DNA from: Gracilaria domingensis
Taxonomy: Eukaryota > Rhodophyta > Florideophyceae > Gracilariales > Gracilariaceae
Direction of reading: 5' to 3'
Assembly (NCBI GenBank): GCA_022539475.1
Contig: VCMS01000490.1
Coordinates: forward strand, 1 to 23,861
Length of the DNA stretch: 23,861 nt
Shown: positions 1-8,696 of the stretch, piece by piece
Layout of the letters: the number at the start of each line of letters is the position of its first letter
Numbering within the stretch: the stretch's first letter is position 1
Notes under the pieces: generated by a model
Seen by the model: the letters and a program-made list of their open reading frames with translations, nothing else
What the model was told of the DNA's origin: nothing
The model's database searches: none
Program-made: the position numbers and the translations under genes

Positions 1-1560
1 CTTTCATTTTGCTCCTCGCCGCACAGTCTCCACGTCATCTCATCGCTGCTATCCACACCTCAGTCTAGTACGCAGTAGCACAGCGCGATGTTAAGCCCTG
101 CAGCCGGCGGCCCTGGAGACGAAATTGGACTGGGCGACGGACTTCACATTGAAACAGCGAGAGGGAGCGGGCTGCAGGTTCCCTGACAATTAATCAAAGC
201 GCAATTACACAAGAGGGTATTTCTGAGGGTGGTGCCCTGGGCCGTCCGACGCCCATCGCGCTGACCAAGGCGCACCAAAATCAACATCCACAGTCCGAAG
301 AGTTGCCACATCGTCAGCTAACTGTGGAGAGGGGCACGGTGATTCGCTGGAACCAATTCAGCGGGGCCGGCGCTGACAGAATCCATTCAGTTGCTTGCGA
401 AATAGCTCCGTGCGTCTGACATGTGAACGGCGCGAACATACGCGCAATAGTTTGGACGCAGGGCAATTGCACCGCGGGACTAATAGCGAGTTGAGCGGCG
501 GAGGCGAGATCGGGAATCTGAGACCATTGAAGACGGAGAACAGCTGGTCGATGGCACAGCGGCGTCATGCAGGCGGCACGCATCAGAGCCCGCGGCCGTG
601 GTCCTGGCAAATTAAGTCACCAGCACAGCGCGGCCCCATTTGTCGTCGCGTTGACACACCGCGCGGGCCCAAATGGAGTGCGCGTGGTTCGGAGATATGG
701 CCGGCAGGAGCCAACTGGCGAACAGCGCCGACAAGCGAATGATGTCTGCCCTCGGCGCGCGCACCCAGCGCGTCGCGTGGCTCTTTGTGGTCTGGTGGTC
801 TTGAAGCCTCGCCCAGGAGCGCGCGCGGTGCGCGACAAGGCCAGTATGCGCATGCAAGTTGGGCCGCGCTGCGGCCGCCCGAGAAAAAGGGGGGTGGCAG
901 CCACTGCGAATCACAAGCCGCGGAATGCAGCTTCTAGCACACAAGCCTGGATCTTACGGTGTCGATTGCGCGATTCCATGCAGCCCGGCGACGGTACAGA
1001 GCCGAAGATGGCAAAGAAGCCGTTCATGCAGCGCCAGGACGAGGAAAGAGCGCGGTGCACGAAGGCGGCTGGCTAGCGGCGGTCTACCATACAGGAGGGA
1101 GCGAAAGGCGAGAATTGCTCAGACGCTAGGTGCGTGAAACCAGAGACGGATGACGATCCATATGCAAATTCGCACGGGTACGGCCGGCGGTCATGGCGCA
1201 ATCGTAGCGAAGTCATGCACAGCGAAACGGCGCCGTGGTGTATAACAACGAAGAACAAGAGCAGAGAAACACAGGCATATGCGGCGGAGGTGGACACGCC
1301 ATATAAATATACATCTACATAACGACCAGGTGCGGGGTAGCTGCGGCAGCGTGATCAAAGATTGCGGTAATAATTCCTACGGCGGCGCGAATCAAAGTGG
1401 CGGTAGCTACGGCAGCGTATTGGGTTGAGCGGTAGCAAACTAAACTCATAAAAAGAAACGGCCCCCGCAAGGACCATAAGCATCAGCGACGAGGAGAGGA
1501 CGCGTAGTTCCTATCGGCGCAACGACGCACCCCGGCCTCAAGGAACTGGCGCCGCGCGCT
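1..1560. other. GC-rich stretch, no gene supported
   Basis: Several open frames of 90-170 codons occur on both strands, the longest an ATG-started plus-strand frame at 567-1076 (169 codons). They overlap one another and are Arg/Ala/Pro-rich, as chance frames in GC-rich DNA usually are. A plus-strand frame from 153 to 419, continuing past a TGA to about 495, has a more protein-like composition and could be a decayed gene, but I recognise no family. No tRNA or rRNA was seen. Confidence 0.5.
1336..1420. repeat. Short imperfect direct repeat
   Basis: GGTAGCTGCGGCAGCGT at 1336 recurs as GGTAGCTACGGCAGCGT at 1402, a 66-bp offset. Each is followed or preceded by an ATCAAAG-type stretch and GCGG. 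One frame would read Gly/Ser/Tyr/Asn-rich up to a TGA near 1430, but no start or flanking gene supports translation. Confidence 0.45.
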
Positions 1561-1670
1561 TCATGGGCGTCGCGGAGAGTTTCTGTTGCATTGGCCGAGG
1601 GTTGTGCAGGGCGGGTGTCATCAGATATGTTCGTAATGTCATTCTGTTCGTATTGGCAGCGCCGAGATCA

Positions 1671-2122
1671 AAGTTTGTGTTAAGGGTCGCTACCCTACAA
1701 CTCGACCGCCCTGTATCCCGCGGGCACGTTACCCGTTTTTTTTTTGGCTGGATTGGTGCGGTGTTGTTTTTGGGAGGTCTGTGGACGCCTCGGAAGAATG
1801 AAGGCGAAAACGAGGCCCCCCGCGGGCGCGGGGGGTCCGGCGTGTTAGGTAGGTACCGCTAAACACGACCGGACCCGCCCGCTCTCCCCGCGGGCAAATA
1901 TGAAAATCGCACACATTTTTGAAAAAAATGCCAAAACGTGGCGCCGCGGGATGCGTGGGGGGTCCGTTCCGTGGTTAAGGGTAGCTACCAACACGAACGG
2001 ACCCCCAGCCCGCCGGGCATAAAAAAGCACATTTTTTAAAAAAACCGGCCATGAAAAACGTAGCCCGCGGACGGGGAGGTGACGTGCGGTTTGTGTAGGG
2101 TAGCCACCCTAACACAACCGAT
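1671..2122. repeat. Degenerate tandem array of hairpin-centred units
   Basis: About four diverged units lie head to tail with centres near 1690, 1853, 1984 and 2104 (spacing about 163, 131 and 120 bp). Each centre resembles AGGGTAGCTACCCT and is flanked by an inverted repeat. In unit 2, GGGTCCGG (1833-1840) pairs with CCGGACCC (1869-1876). In unit 3, GGGGGTCCGTTC (1958-1969) pairs with GAACGGACCCCC (1995-2006), 12 of 12. In unit 4, 2087-2101 pairs with 2106-2120, nearly perfectly. Between centres the units share a CCCGCGGG-like box, an A/T-rich tract with ATTTTT-A(n), and an AACGTGG or AACGTAG motif. No coding capacity is visible. It could be a minisatellite, a remnant of foldback elements or a regulatory array. 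Confidence 0.75.
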
Positions 2123-2169
2123 GCCCCCCCACGCCGGCGGGACGCGCACGTTCTGTTCACTATTTTCCG

Positions 2170-4423
2170 CACTGAATGCCGAGACTCCCAAAACCCCTTC
2201 TCAACACTTTTTGCAACTCACTTACCATGCACCCGCCCGCGAAACACGTTGGCACCGCTGTCTACGTAGGATGTCGCGGGATGGCAAAAAGCTGTACATT
2301 AATTAGAGGTAATATCTTTGAGTATTAGGAGCGCTTCAATAAAACGATGAAATGGAGAGCGCTGCATTGTTCGCATAAATCTACGTCCACCAAGAACGCC
2401 TTTGGAGCCTAGAAAGAACAGAAATAGGTTAGAGGGCCATTCTGTGGCGTTTGATATCCTCCCAATAACCAATCGGTTGCAATTCCTTGCAACTCGAATT
2501 TGTTGCGAGCTCAGTACAAGATCTTTAAGAGATAAACAACTAGTTTTTTCATACCAATTGATGCTCAACAGTCAACACAATAACGTCGACCTTGTTTACA
2601 ATTTTGTGTAAGTTTCTGACACACTAACTATTTAACTGATCAAAGTGGCTGAAGACGACGTAACCACCGAAGCGCGGCCAACGGGTCCTCACGCACGATT
2701 TAAGTTATTTTGAAGTGTAATAGCGCTGGTGATGAAGATGCATAAAAAAACAGAGTGAAGACAGTATGTGCTACTTAAATTAATAAACTCCCGCCACACT
2801 TTTTTCCGCGTGAAGATCAAAATATCTACCGATGATGAAGATAAGGTATCTATATAATAGCATGAGCGCTTCGCTCTAGCTTCATTTATATATATGAATC
2901 TAATTTGTTCGTATGTGACGGTCTTGACAAACAAGCGATGAAGGCCTCCAACGACCATATATACCGGATTATTTATAGGGGTCAATAGAGCGAGCTCTCT
3001 GCGAAGCACCATAAATAAAAACTAAATGGAGTCGCACTGATAGGGCTACTACTACATTATTTTCAGAGGTTTAGAGAACGGGGTTTGAAGCAGCTCTATA
3101 TGCTAAATTCATAGTATAAAACTCCTATGAAATAACTAGAATGGACGACGAGAGTCGTCGCGGAAGCAAAACAGGATAGGAATACTGGGTAGGCATGAAA
3201 ACGTTCAGACCCCTGTGTGCTTGAGCTGGTACACATGATTATCGTTCCGATTTTGAAATCGTATCGCTTCTAACCTTCGTTACATAGGGCTGTACACAAT
3301 ACAAGAGAAACATAACGACGTGTTGCGGGAAATCCGTAAAAGGCTGGCCAAATGTGTTAGTTTTTTCTTTCGGTGTTGGAGTCGAGATAGAACCTCAGAC
3401 GTCCCAGTTCTAGAGCTATGAATTCCTTTTCCACGAACTTTGTCCTCGAGGAGCGTTAAAGGGGCTTCACAAATCTGCCAACGAAAACCGAAGGGACGAA
3501 TAGAGTTTTTCAATTACAGTATTCATGCGCCACGGATTGCACCTATAACACGTCCAAGCGACGCCCGAGTACTGAGAGAAAACTGTTTTGATTGAAGCCC
3601 TGTCCTGCGATCCCTATCAAATTTCAAAGAAACTTCCTTTACCGAACAGGAAAACCAATATCAAGGTTTTGTATGCTTTGGCCTCCATCATTCAACCAAG
3701 GAATCGGCTCTTGTGATGTGAAGGTTCCATTTCAGTGACGCTGCCTTTCTCGACGGTGAACAAATCTATATGTTATAACCTTTGCATAAAACAGAGGTTG
3801 CATTTGCATTGGGGATAGGATTGCGTTTGTAAAGTTGCTAATTTGAGTCACGTATCGTTTCGAATAAACGTGAGACGTGGATGATTCTATTGCAACTGAG
3901 TAAGCGTCTCTAGGCGACAGAAAGTTTCCGTTTCTGGAGTAATTAAATCAGCTTCAGATTTTGTCTGGATCAAGTTGCGTAACTGTTCGAAAGAGCTCTC
4001 TCCTGTTTCCCACGTTAAAAACTGCCACTGTCGAAGAGAGGTTGTTCCCAACGACTGCATGGAAACAACCTCTGGATCAATCCTACCGTCAAGGGGGTTT
4101 CGATGAACGACGGAATAAGAGATATGTAATCAGAACGCTTGAGAGTACCGCCTGAGATATACTCTCCCTCGCAAGACATATACTTCTTCCTGCCTCGTCT
4201 TTCTTTGCATATTCTAGAATAACTGAGTATGTATCTCTAACGCTTTTTGGTTTGGTCTTGAGAGGGTCCAGTGAATGAAGTAAGAATACTACTGCATAAA
4301 GATGAGGGAGGGGCCTCGAATCTATGACCGGAGCTCCCCGTTTTGGTCCCATGAAGAGTTAACAGAATGTCTTTAGCCTCAAAAGTATCCGCACGAAAAC
4401 TTGCAGAGGATGGCACACTCGAC
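2170..4423. other. AT-richer stretch, no gene supported
   Basis: Composition changes from GC-rich to AT-rich around 2280. Only short frames are present. A minus-strand frame at 2299-2568 (89 codons, no ATG at its 5' end) ends with a segment faintly like the N-terminal region of piggyBac-type transposases, too weak to call. A minus-strand ATG frame at 4089-4352 (87 codons) lies just downstream of the transposase-like ORF and might be decayed 3' coding sequence. No RNA gene was seen. Confidence 0.4.
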
Positions 4424-5692
4424 TTAGTTGGTCTTCGCCGATGAACTGAAAACTTTCTGCGTGAGATTTAGAATTGGCACCAGGACTTGACGAAGAGATT
4501 CTTGAAGGATTTGCATCCTGGACTCGCGTAGAGACTTGCTAGAAACGAATGGCATTGCGTCTGCTTCAGATGCGGAAACCTCGATCAGTGTGGTAGGGAA
4601 GTATGCCACTACTGTGAGGTCATCACGGATGCACTCACGGCGAAGCTCGTCCGAGAAGTTGAGAAATATGAGGTGAAGAGGATAGGCGGTAACCGATGTT
4701 TGCTTTAGAGTTGTTGAAGACTTATCGGTGTATACCTGCAGAAGACCTACGAAAGATTCACTGTAACTTATTTCTTGGGAGTACCACACTATTCTACTAT
4801 CCAACGAGCCCATGACCATTTCCTTAAGTTTTGAGGTGGCGTCTCTTGCGATAGAGCCGGACATGGGGTGAGATATTTTCGTGGAGTGGGTCTGAGGTAT
4901 AGGGTGGAAGAATGTTTTTTCGTTGTTAGCCAACTGGAGCTGTTTCACAAGTGTCTGAACGGGATCTCTCGTGTAGAGGGTGGCGCTGAACTTACATCCT
5001 TCTGGCGAGACAGTTCTTCGATTGAAACCGTCCTTTGAAGCGTATCGTTCGAAAATGGCGTTCTTCAGTTCTGTACAGCGCTTGGAACTTGTTATGGTCT
5101 CGTTGAATCGCTTTTGCGAGAATCGCGGGTCCCGAAGTAGCCCAATTAGCTCGTCTGCCTCACGATGACCAAGGTTGGAAGCTACTGAAGCCAGACAAAC
5201 CGTGAGATAATCCATATGCAAATCACCGAGGGCCTCCTCAGAAGGCACTGGGCGGGAACTGCTTCCGTGTTCTCGCTCTAATGACGCGGGACCCGGGGAA
5301 GGAGAAACACAATGCGTATTTTCCGGAATGGGAGGGGCGCACGGAGTGTGGTCAACGATTTCCTCGGACACCGGAGGCTCGGGAAGGCGAAAAGGGGCAG
5401 TGACCGTTTCGGAAGATGCGGCCGCGTACGCGGAAAGCTTGAGACGCTTGCTTCTCCGAATGGGCCGCCTATTGTCGTCTTCCAGCGCTGCTTTCAGATG
5501 AAACGGGCAATGGTTGACATGCTGTTGAAGAGATAAGACTCCTCGGCGAGTAACGAAGGGGCACACACGCTTCTTATGTGTACAGTAGTAGACCATGGGA
5601 AGAAGAAATGAACGAGAAACGACGACAAAGACTTCAAGGGAAGGTCGTCCGAAGGGAGAAGGAGGTCGAGCGACAGTCAAGATCGACGTCAT
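4424..5692 (-). CDS. Zinc-finger protein resembling a Plavaka-type transposase (N-terminal part)
   Basis: This is a 422-residue ORF from a true ATG (5692); a second Met at residue 33 precedes the finger and is an alternative start. Residues 37-62 form a Cys-x6-Cys-x13-His-x3-Cys cluster, ending NHCPFH, like N-terminal fingers of fungal Plavaka transposases. A Ser/Pro-rich linker (about 75-155) follows. The C-terminal half contains IVWYSQ, then VYTDKSST, a YPLHLIFLNFS segment, VVAYFP and a LQESLRQVLVPI helix. That order matches, from memory, the conserved 'WYS ... DxS ... WPvy..N ... vayiP' block of Plavaka/KDZ-related transposases. Those proteins are usually much longer, so this is probably a truncated remnant or a domesticated piece. 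No terminal inverted repeats were identified. The ORF is clear; the family assignment is inference. Confidence 0.5.
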   Translation of the reverse strand: MTSILTVARPPSPFGRPSLEVFVVVSRSFLLPMVYYCTHKKRVCPFVTRRGVLSLQQHVNHCPFHLKAALEDDNRRPIRRSKRLKLSAYAAASSETVTAPFRLPEPPVSEEIVDHTPCAPPIPENTHCVSPSPGPASLEREHGSSSRPVPSEEALGDLHMDYLTVCLASVASNLGHREADELIGLLRDPRFSQKRFNETITSSKRCTELKNAIFERYASKDGFNRRTVSPEGCKFSATLYTRDPVQTLVKQLQLANNEKTFFHPIPQTHSTKISHPMSGSIARDATSKLKEMVMGSLDSRIVWYSQEISYSESFVGLLQVYTDKSSTTLKQTSVTAYPLHLIFLNFSDELRRECIRDDLTVVAYFPTTLIEVSASEADAMPFVSSKSLRESRMQILQESLRQVLVPILNLTQKVFSSSAKTN

Positions 5693-5882
5693 GCTGAGAA
5701 CGGAGAATATATTTTGAGTTTAAATCACGTGCTTTCGTTCAAAAAGGAACGTAGGTACACGTCGACCTCAACACAAGGGTGTACTTCTCGTAATATCTAC
5801 CACTGGTTATAAACCTGTGGTTTTCCAACGTTGTAAGCTGTACACCTGTCCAATCTCGCACAGAGAAATAAATCTCTTCCTT

Positions 5883-5903
5883 CCGCCGCCGCCGCCGCCG
5901 CCG
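5883..5903. repeat. (CCG)7 microsatellite
   Basis: Seven uninterrupted CCG triplets followed by CGCC. The minus-strand reading gives a poly-Arg run in a frame with no other support. Confidence 0.9.
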
Positions 5904-5971
5904 CGCCTCCGACGTCCGACCTTCCGTCACCGTCGTGATCCGTGCCATCCACATCCTCGCGTTATACTCCG

Positions 5972-6046
5972 CTCCGTCCTTCTTTTTTCCTCCCTCTACT
6001 TTATGGAGGCTCCTTAAAGTAGAGGGCGGAAAAAAGAAGGACGGAG
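5972..6046. repeat. Hairpin 1: 32-bp arms, 11-nt loop
   Basis: Left arm 5972-6003 starts CTCCGTCCTTC; right arm 6015-6046 ends GAAGGACGGAG. The arms pair along their whole length with a single mismatch. The left arm is pyrimidine-rich and the right arm purine-rich. The loop TGGAGGCTCCT is itself partly self-complementary. Confidence 0.9.
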
Positions 6047-6048
6047 TC

Positions 6049-6065
6049 ATCCGTATCTCACGGAT
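6049..6065. repeat. Hairpin 2: 6-bp arms
   Basis: ATCCGT (6049-6054) and ACGGAT (6060-6065) flank a 5-nt loop, only 2 bp after hairpin 1. Alone this could be chance; it is listed because of the clustering. Confidence 0.5.
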
Positions 6066-6188
6066 GTATTCCGTGCAGTCTATTCGTACGTTCTTCCATA
6101 TCTCTCCACGTATCTTTGCTCTAAACTAACCAATCCTGACCACGTTTCTTCGCGCTCTGCGACATGCAAACGGCAGGAAATAAGCTAA

Positions 6189-6240
6189 TCACCCTCAACT
6201 TCTTCTATTCGCTCAAGATATAGAACGAGTTGAAGGGTGA
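6189..6240. repeat. Hairpin 3: two-segment stem
   Basis: TCACCCTCAACT (6189-6200) pairs with AGTTGAAGGGTGA (6228-6240) with one bulged base. Inside it TTCTAT (6203-6208) pairs with ATAGAA (6220-6225). The 2-nt internal loop is symmetric, giving a long rod-like stem. Confidence 0.8.
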
Positions 6241-6299
6241 AAACGGGAACCTGGTAACCCAAAGCGACGACTGTAAGTACGCGACCAATGGTTCATTTC

Positions 6300-6384
6300 G
6301 TTGCGCCATAGGCTCTAGTTTCGCCTCTTGCGCTACTTTTCAAAAGTAGCGCAAGACGCGAGAAGCTAGAGCCTATAGCGCAAC
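6300..6384. repeat. Hairpin 4: about 41-bp arms
   Basis: The outer 19 bp, GTTGCGCCATAGGCTCTAG (6300-6318), pairs with 6366-6384 with one mismatch. The inner 15 bp ending CTACTTTT pairs perfectly across a one-base centre at 6341. An internal loop of about 7-9 nt separates the two stems. A foldback of this length is very unlikely by chance. Confidence 0.9.
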
Positions 6385-6797
6385 AAACCAAGTTGGTTTC
6401 TTGGCGATCTTGGATCTCTGACTGTTCGGGATAGACGATTCTGGTACTTGGTTGGGACATAGGCTGCTTTCTCGTTTATCGCATCTTGCGGTATGTTTGC
6501 TGCATGGGCATTCTTGGTGTCCTTGCTTGTGAGTTCTCGCTTCGACACCTTTCGCGCTTTAAGATGATGGTGGGCTGGTAATCTAACCGATCCCTTTCCT
6601 TCTTCTTCTTCCTTTTGCGAGTTACTAGGTCCTTCGACTTTTCTAGCGCAACGTTTCTGTTCTGTTTCATCAATGGTACGTTCCATCGCATTTCAAATGC
6701 ATCCAACGGATCTTTGACTAACTTATGAATACTTTCTGCTTGCGTATAGAGGTAAACGGATTTTGATGCGGACGTAGCTCACGAGTTGCAGGTGCAG

Positions 6798-6849
6798 GTT
6801 CCTCAAGTAGGGAACCATGCATCTAGGCATGGTTCCCTACATGAGGAAC
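6798..6849. repeat. Hairpin 5: 23-bp arms, 6-nt loop
   Basis: The left arm contains CCTCAAGTAGGGAACCATGC (6801-6820); the right arm, 6827-6849, is its reverse complement with one mismatch, extended by GTT/AAC. The loop is ATCTAG. Confidence 0.9.
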
Positions 6850-6850
6850 G

Positions 6851-6883
6851 GAGAGGATGAGGCGCTTCGCGCCTCATCCTCTC
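6851..6883. repeat. Hairpin 6: perfect 15-bp arms, 3-nt loop
   Basis: GAGAGGATGAGGCGC (6851-6865) and GCGCCTCATCCTCTC (6869-6883) are perfect complements around TTC. It starts 1 bp after hairpin 5. There is no U-run after it, so it is not a simple terminator. Confidence 0.95.
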
Positions 6884-6930
6884 GAGGTGCGTATTTGTTC
6901 TACCGATACCGCACTATGGTGGAGGTGCCC

Positions 6931-6950
6931 TCTGCGGCATCTGCCGCAGA
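6931..6950. repeat. Hairpin 7: 9-bp arms
   Basis: TCTGCGGCA (6931-6939) and TGCCGCAGA (6942-6950) are perfect complements around a 2-nt centre. Flanking bases add interrupted pairing. Confidence 0.8.
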
Positions 6951-7249
6951 TTGCGCCTACACACGCTTCATCATGGGGAAATGGTATATGTAATATAGTG
7001 AAGTAGTGGTTAGCAAAAACGGTCGATAGAAGAATAGATACGAATAAAACGGTATGATTTCATAATGGACATCATCTGTACTAGCAACAGTATTCCATGC
7101 GTTGCAGGGTATCATTCCGCAGAAGGTATCGTGTAATGTGCACCTTAATGGAAACTGAACCTAGACTTCGCGAAATACCGTTCAGGTAGCCCTCGACTAA
7201 AGAACTAGCACGAGTGGAAAACCCACCAGTATTTACTGCACAGCGATTC

Positions 7250-7348
7250 TGGACGACCCAAGCAATTATCTTCAAATTTTGAAATAATTGATCTCGATAT
7301 TTTTTCAAAAAATTTACTGGACGACCCTTGCCACTTTCTGGACGACCC
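7250..7348. repeat. Three direct copies of TGGACGACCC
   Basis: Copies lie at 7250-7259, 7318-7327 and 7339-7348. The last two extend to TGGACGACCCTYGCCA with one difference. They lie just outside the retrotransposon, in the 3' flank of the interrupted minus-strand gene. Confidence 0.7.
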
Positions 7349-7425
7349 TCGCCAAAAACTAGCATCTGCAAGAGACAGACGTTACCTATGTCTATTAAAA
7401 GTCTCCTTCTCACCCGTGGTGAACA

Positions 7426-7436
7426 TTACAGTTCAT
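7426..7436 (-). pseudogene. Displaced 3' tail of the interrupted Cys-rich ORF
   Basis: If the retrotransposon and one copy of its target duplication are removed, the minus-strand frame at 19704-20956 continues across the junction for Asp-Glu-Leu and then TAA (7426-7428). The original protein would have ended ...SSEDEL. The insertion therefore removes only the last few codons from the main body of the ORF. Confidence 0.65.
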
Positions 7437-7441
7437 CTTCT
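7437..7441. repeat. Target-site duplication, left copy (CTTCT)
   Basis: CTTCT immediately precedes the TG of the 5' LTR and is repeated exactly after the CA of the 3' LTR. Five bp is the usual duplication for Gypsy-type integrases. Confidence 0.95.
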
Positions 7442-8256
7442 TGTAGTGCAACGCGATTGCGGGACTCCTTCGCTGATGCGATTCATAACATGCACGGCGA
7501 TGCCGGGAGGTGGTGGCACACAGTATGAGTAACTGGTGAGATCAGCCCATTCTTGGGTATACTTAATATTAGAATTAGTGTTATGAGGCGCACGGCTTAG
7601 CCGGTGGGTCACACACGTGTGGGAAGTTTGCACCCATTAGTTGGGGTATTTTAGATGTTTATTCTAGATATTTTCGCTACACCGCTTGACAGTGGGTTGG
7701 CACTCTACACTACTTAGTAGGTTGAGCTGCACCCATTGTCGGGGAAGTAAACGAACGAACCGAGTGTTCGGCTCTGATGTTTCACCCTTGGTGACCGATA
7801 TCCTCCTCCCGGAGAGTCGACACCTTGTGCAGGGCTCATCATCCGCCTCGCGGCATCATTAACACCACTACCGCTTTCGCGTGTTTACTTTGTGTGTGTT
7901 TTCTTTATTTCTGTCCCTGTTATACAGGTAGCACTACTTGGTGTACCGGTGCATACCGTTCGTGGCTCGACACACTCGCGTGGGCTATTACCGCTCTCGC
8001 GTGTCATCGCCACACTCGTGGGTACCGCGTGCTACGCACGTGACGCTACTGCCGACTTGTGTCGTGTGTTCTCTACCGCTGGACGCTTCTTCTTCGCCGC
8101 TTCGCTCCCTCCATTACTTGGGAAGGGTCGACCCCGGTCTTACACCCGGCATTGCCGTGTCGTACCTGTGGGAGCGCTCTACTGCAGTGCTCGCCTCCTG
8201 AGAGAGGGTCTGAACCGCCTTGCGTGTCTTTCCCCATCGCTGGGTTTTGCACAACA
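7442..8256 (+). repeat. 5' LTR
   Basis: 815 bp, begins TGTAGTGCAACG and ends GGTTTTGCACAACA, 812/815 identical to the 3' LTR. U3, R and U5 limits cannot be read from the sequence, and I see no clear AATAAA. Long frames inside it (for example around 7892-8256) have no recognisable product. Confidence 0.97.
7869..8004 (+). promoter_or_regulatory. Paired 16-bp motif inside the LTR
   Basis: TACCGCTTTCGCGTGT (7869-7884) recurs as TACCGCTCTCGCGTGT (7989-8004), 15/16 identical and exactly 120 bp apart. Related CACTCG and CGCGTG words lie between them. The same pair is at 19311 and 19431 in the 3' LTR. It could be a binding site for a transcription factor driving the LTR promoter; this is inference. 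Confidence 0.35.
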
Positions 8257-8258
8257 AT

Positions 8259-8270
8259 TGGTCTCCCGAC
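8259..8270 (+). other. Primer binding site for minus-strand synthesis
   Basis: TGGTCTCCCGAC starts 2 nt after the 5' LTR and would pair with a tRNA 3' end of the form GTCGGGAGACCA. The acceptor-stem sequence is similar to some eukaryotic tRNA-Tyr, but the tRNA identity is not established. A small hairpin, CGACTT-AG-AAGTCG (8267-8280), overlaps its 3' edge. Confidence 0.75.
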
Positions 8271-8696
8271 TTAGAAGTCGCGTTGATCCAGCAAGTTGGT
8301 TTTCTGATCAATTTCCGGTTTGCCGGTTCGTATCTGGTCGTGGAGATACACTACACAGTTTCTACTGGAAGGCTTTGCCGACAGACGTCGTGTTGGTACT
8401 GATTTCCTCATTTTGGGTTGTTGTTTGGACACGGTTTACTACCGGTGGCACTACCTATTTCCGTAGTGTGTGATTCCCGTCGGTACGGTTGTTGTCACCC
8501 CGTTTGGGTTGTCTACCGTTCCCAGCAATCTGGTCGAATCAGCCCTAATTCCGTATACGGCTGTTCCCGTTGGTACGGTCGGTTCGTCCGATTTGTCGGT
8601 TATCGTCACTCGTGTGAGGACGCTACACTCATTCGAAGTTAATTTGTTGTTTTGCTTTCCTGGTCCCAGTTTTCTGGTTGTATCTCGTCGTGGACG
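8271..8696 (+). other. Untranslated leader before gag
   Basis: About 430 bp between primer binding site and gag. It is T/G-rich with short recurring GGTACGG and CCGTT words. Packaging or dimerisation signals would be expected here, but none is identifiable by eye. Confidence 0.6.

Larger units (their letters stand above)
5693..7425. other. Hairpin-rich stretch without a convincing gene
   Basis: The hairpins are listed separately. One ATG-started minus-strand frame at 6366-6686 (106 codons, Lys/Glu-rich) overlaps another frame on the same strand, is low-complexity, and runs into hairpin sequence at its 3' end. A minus-strand frame at 7081-7413 has no ATG at its 5' end. Neither resembles a known family. 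A short palindrome, AAACCAAGTTGGTTT, lies at 6385-6399 directly beside the large hairpin. Confidence 0.4.

Noticed and set aside
567..1076. 169-codon plus-strand ATG frame in the GC-rich start of the window
   Set aside because: Arg/Ala/Pro-rich composition, several overlapping frames on both strands and no recognisable motif; typical of chance frames at high GC.
1671..2122. CRISPR array
   Set aside because: The repeats are diverged, 120-160 bp apart, and the intervening sequence is itself shared between units rather than unique spacers.
2299..2568. Possible piggyBac-like transposase remnant on the minus strand
   Set aside because: Similarity rests on one short helix-like segment, there is no ATG at the 5' end, and no inverted repeats or TTAA-flanked ends were found.
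6851..6883. Bacterial-type intrinsic terminator
   Set aside because: The stem is perfect but no U-run follows and the surrounding DNA is eukaryotic; it belongs to a cluster of unrelated hairpins.
7892..8473. 193-codon frame crossing the end of the 5' LTR
   Set aside because: It spans LTR, primer binding site and leader, has no ATG at its 5' end, and is truncated in the 3' LTR copy; no product is recognisable.
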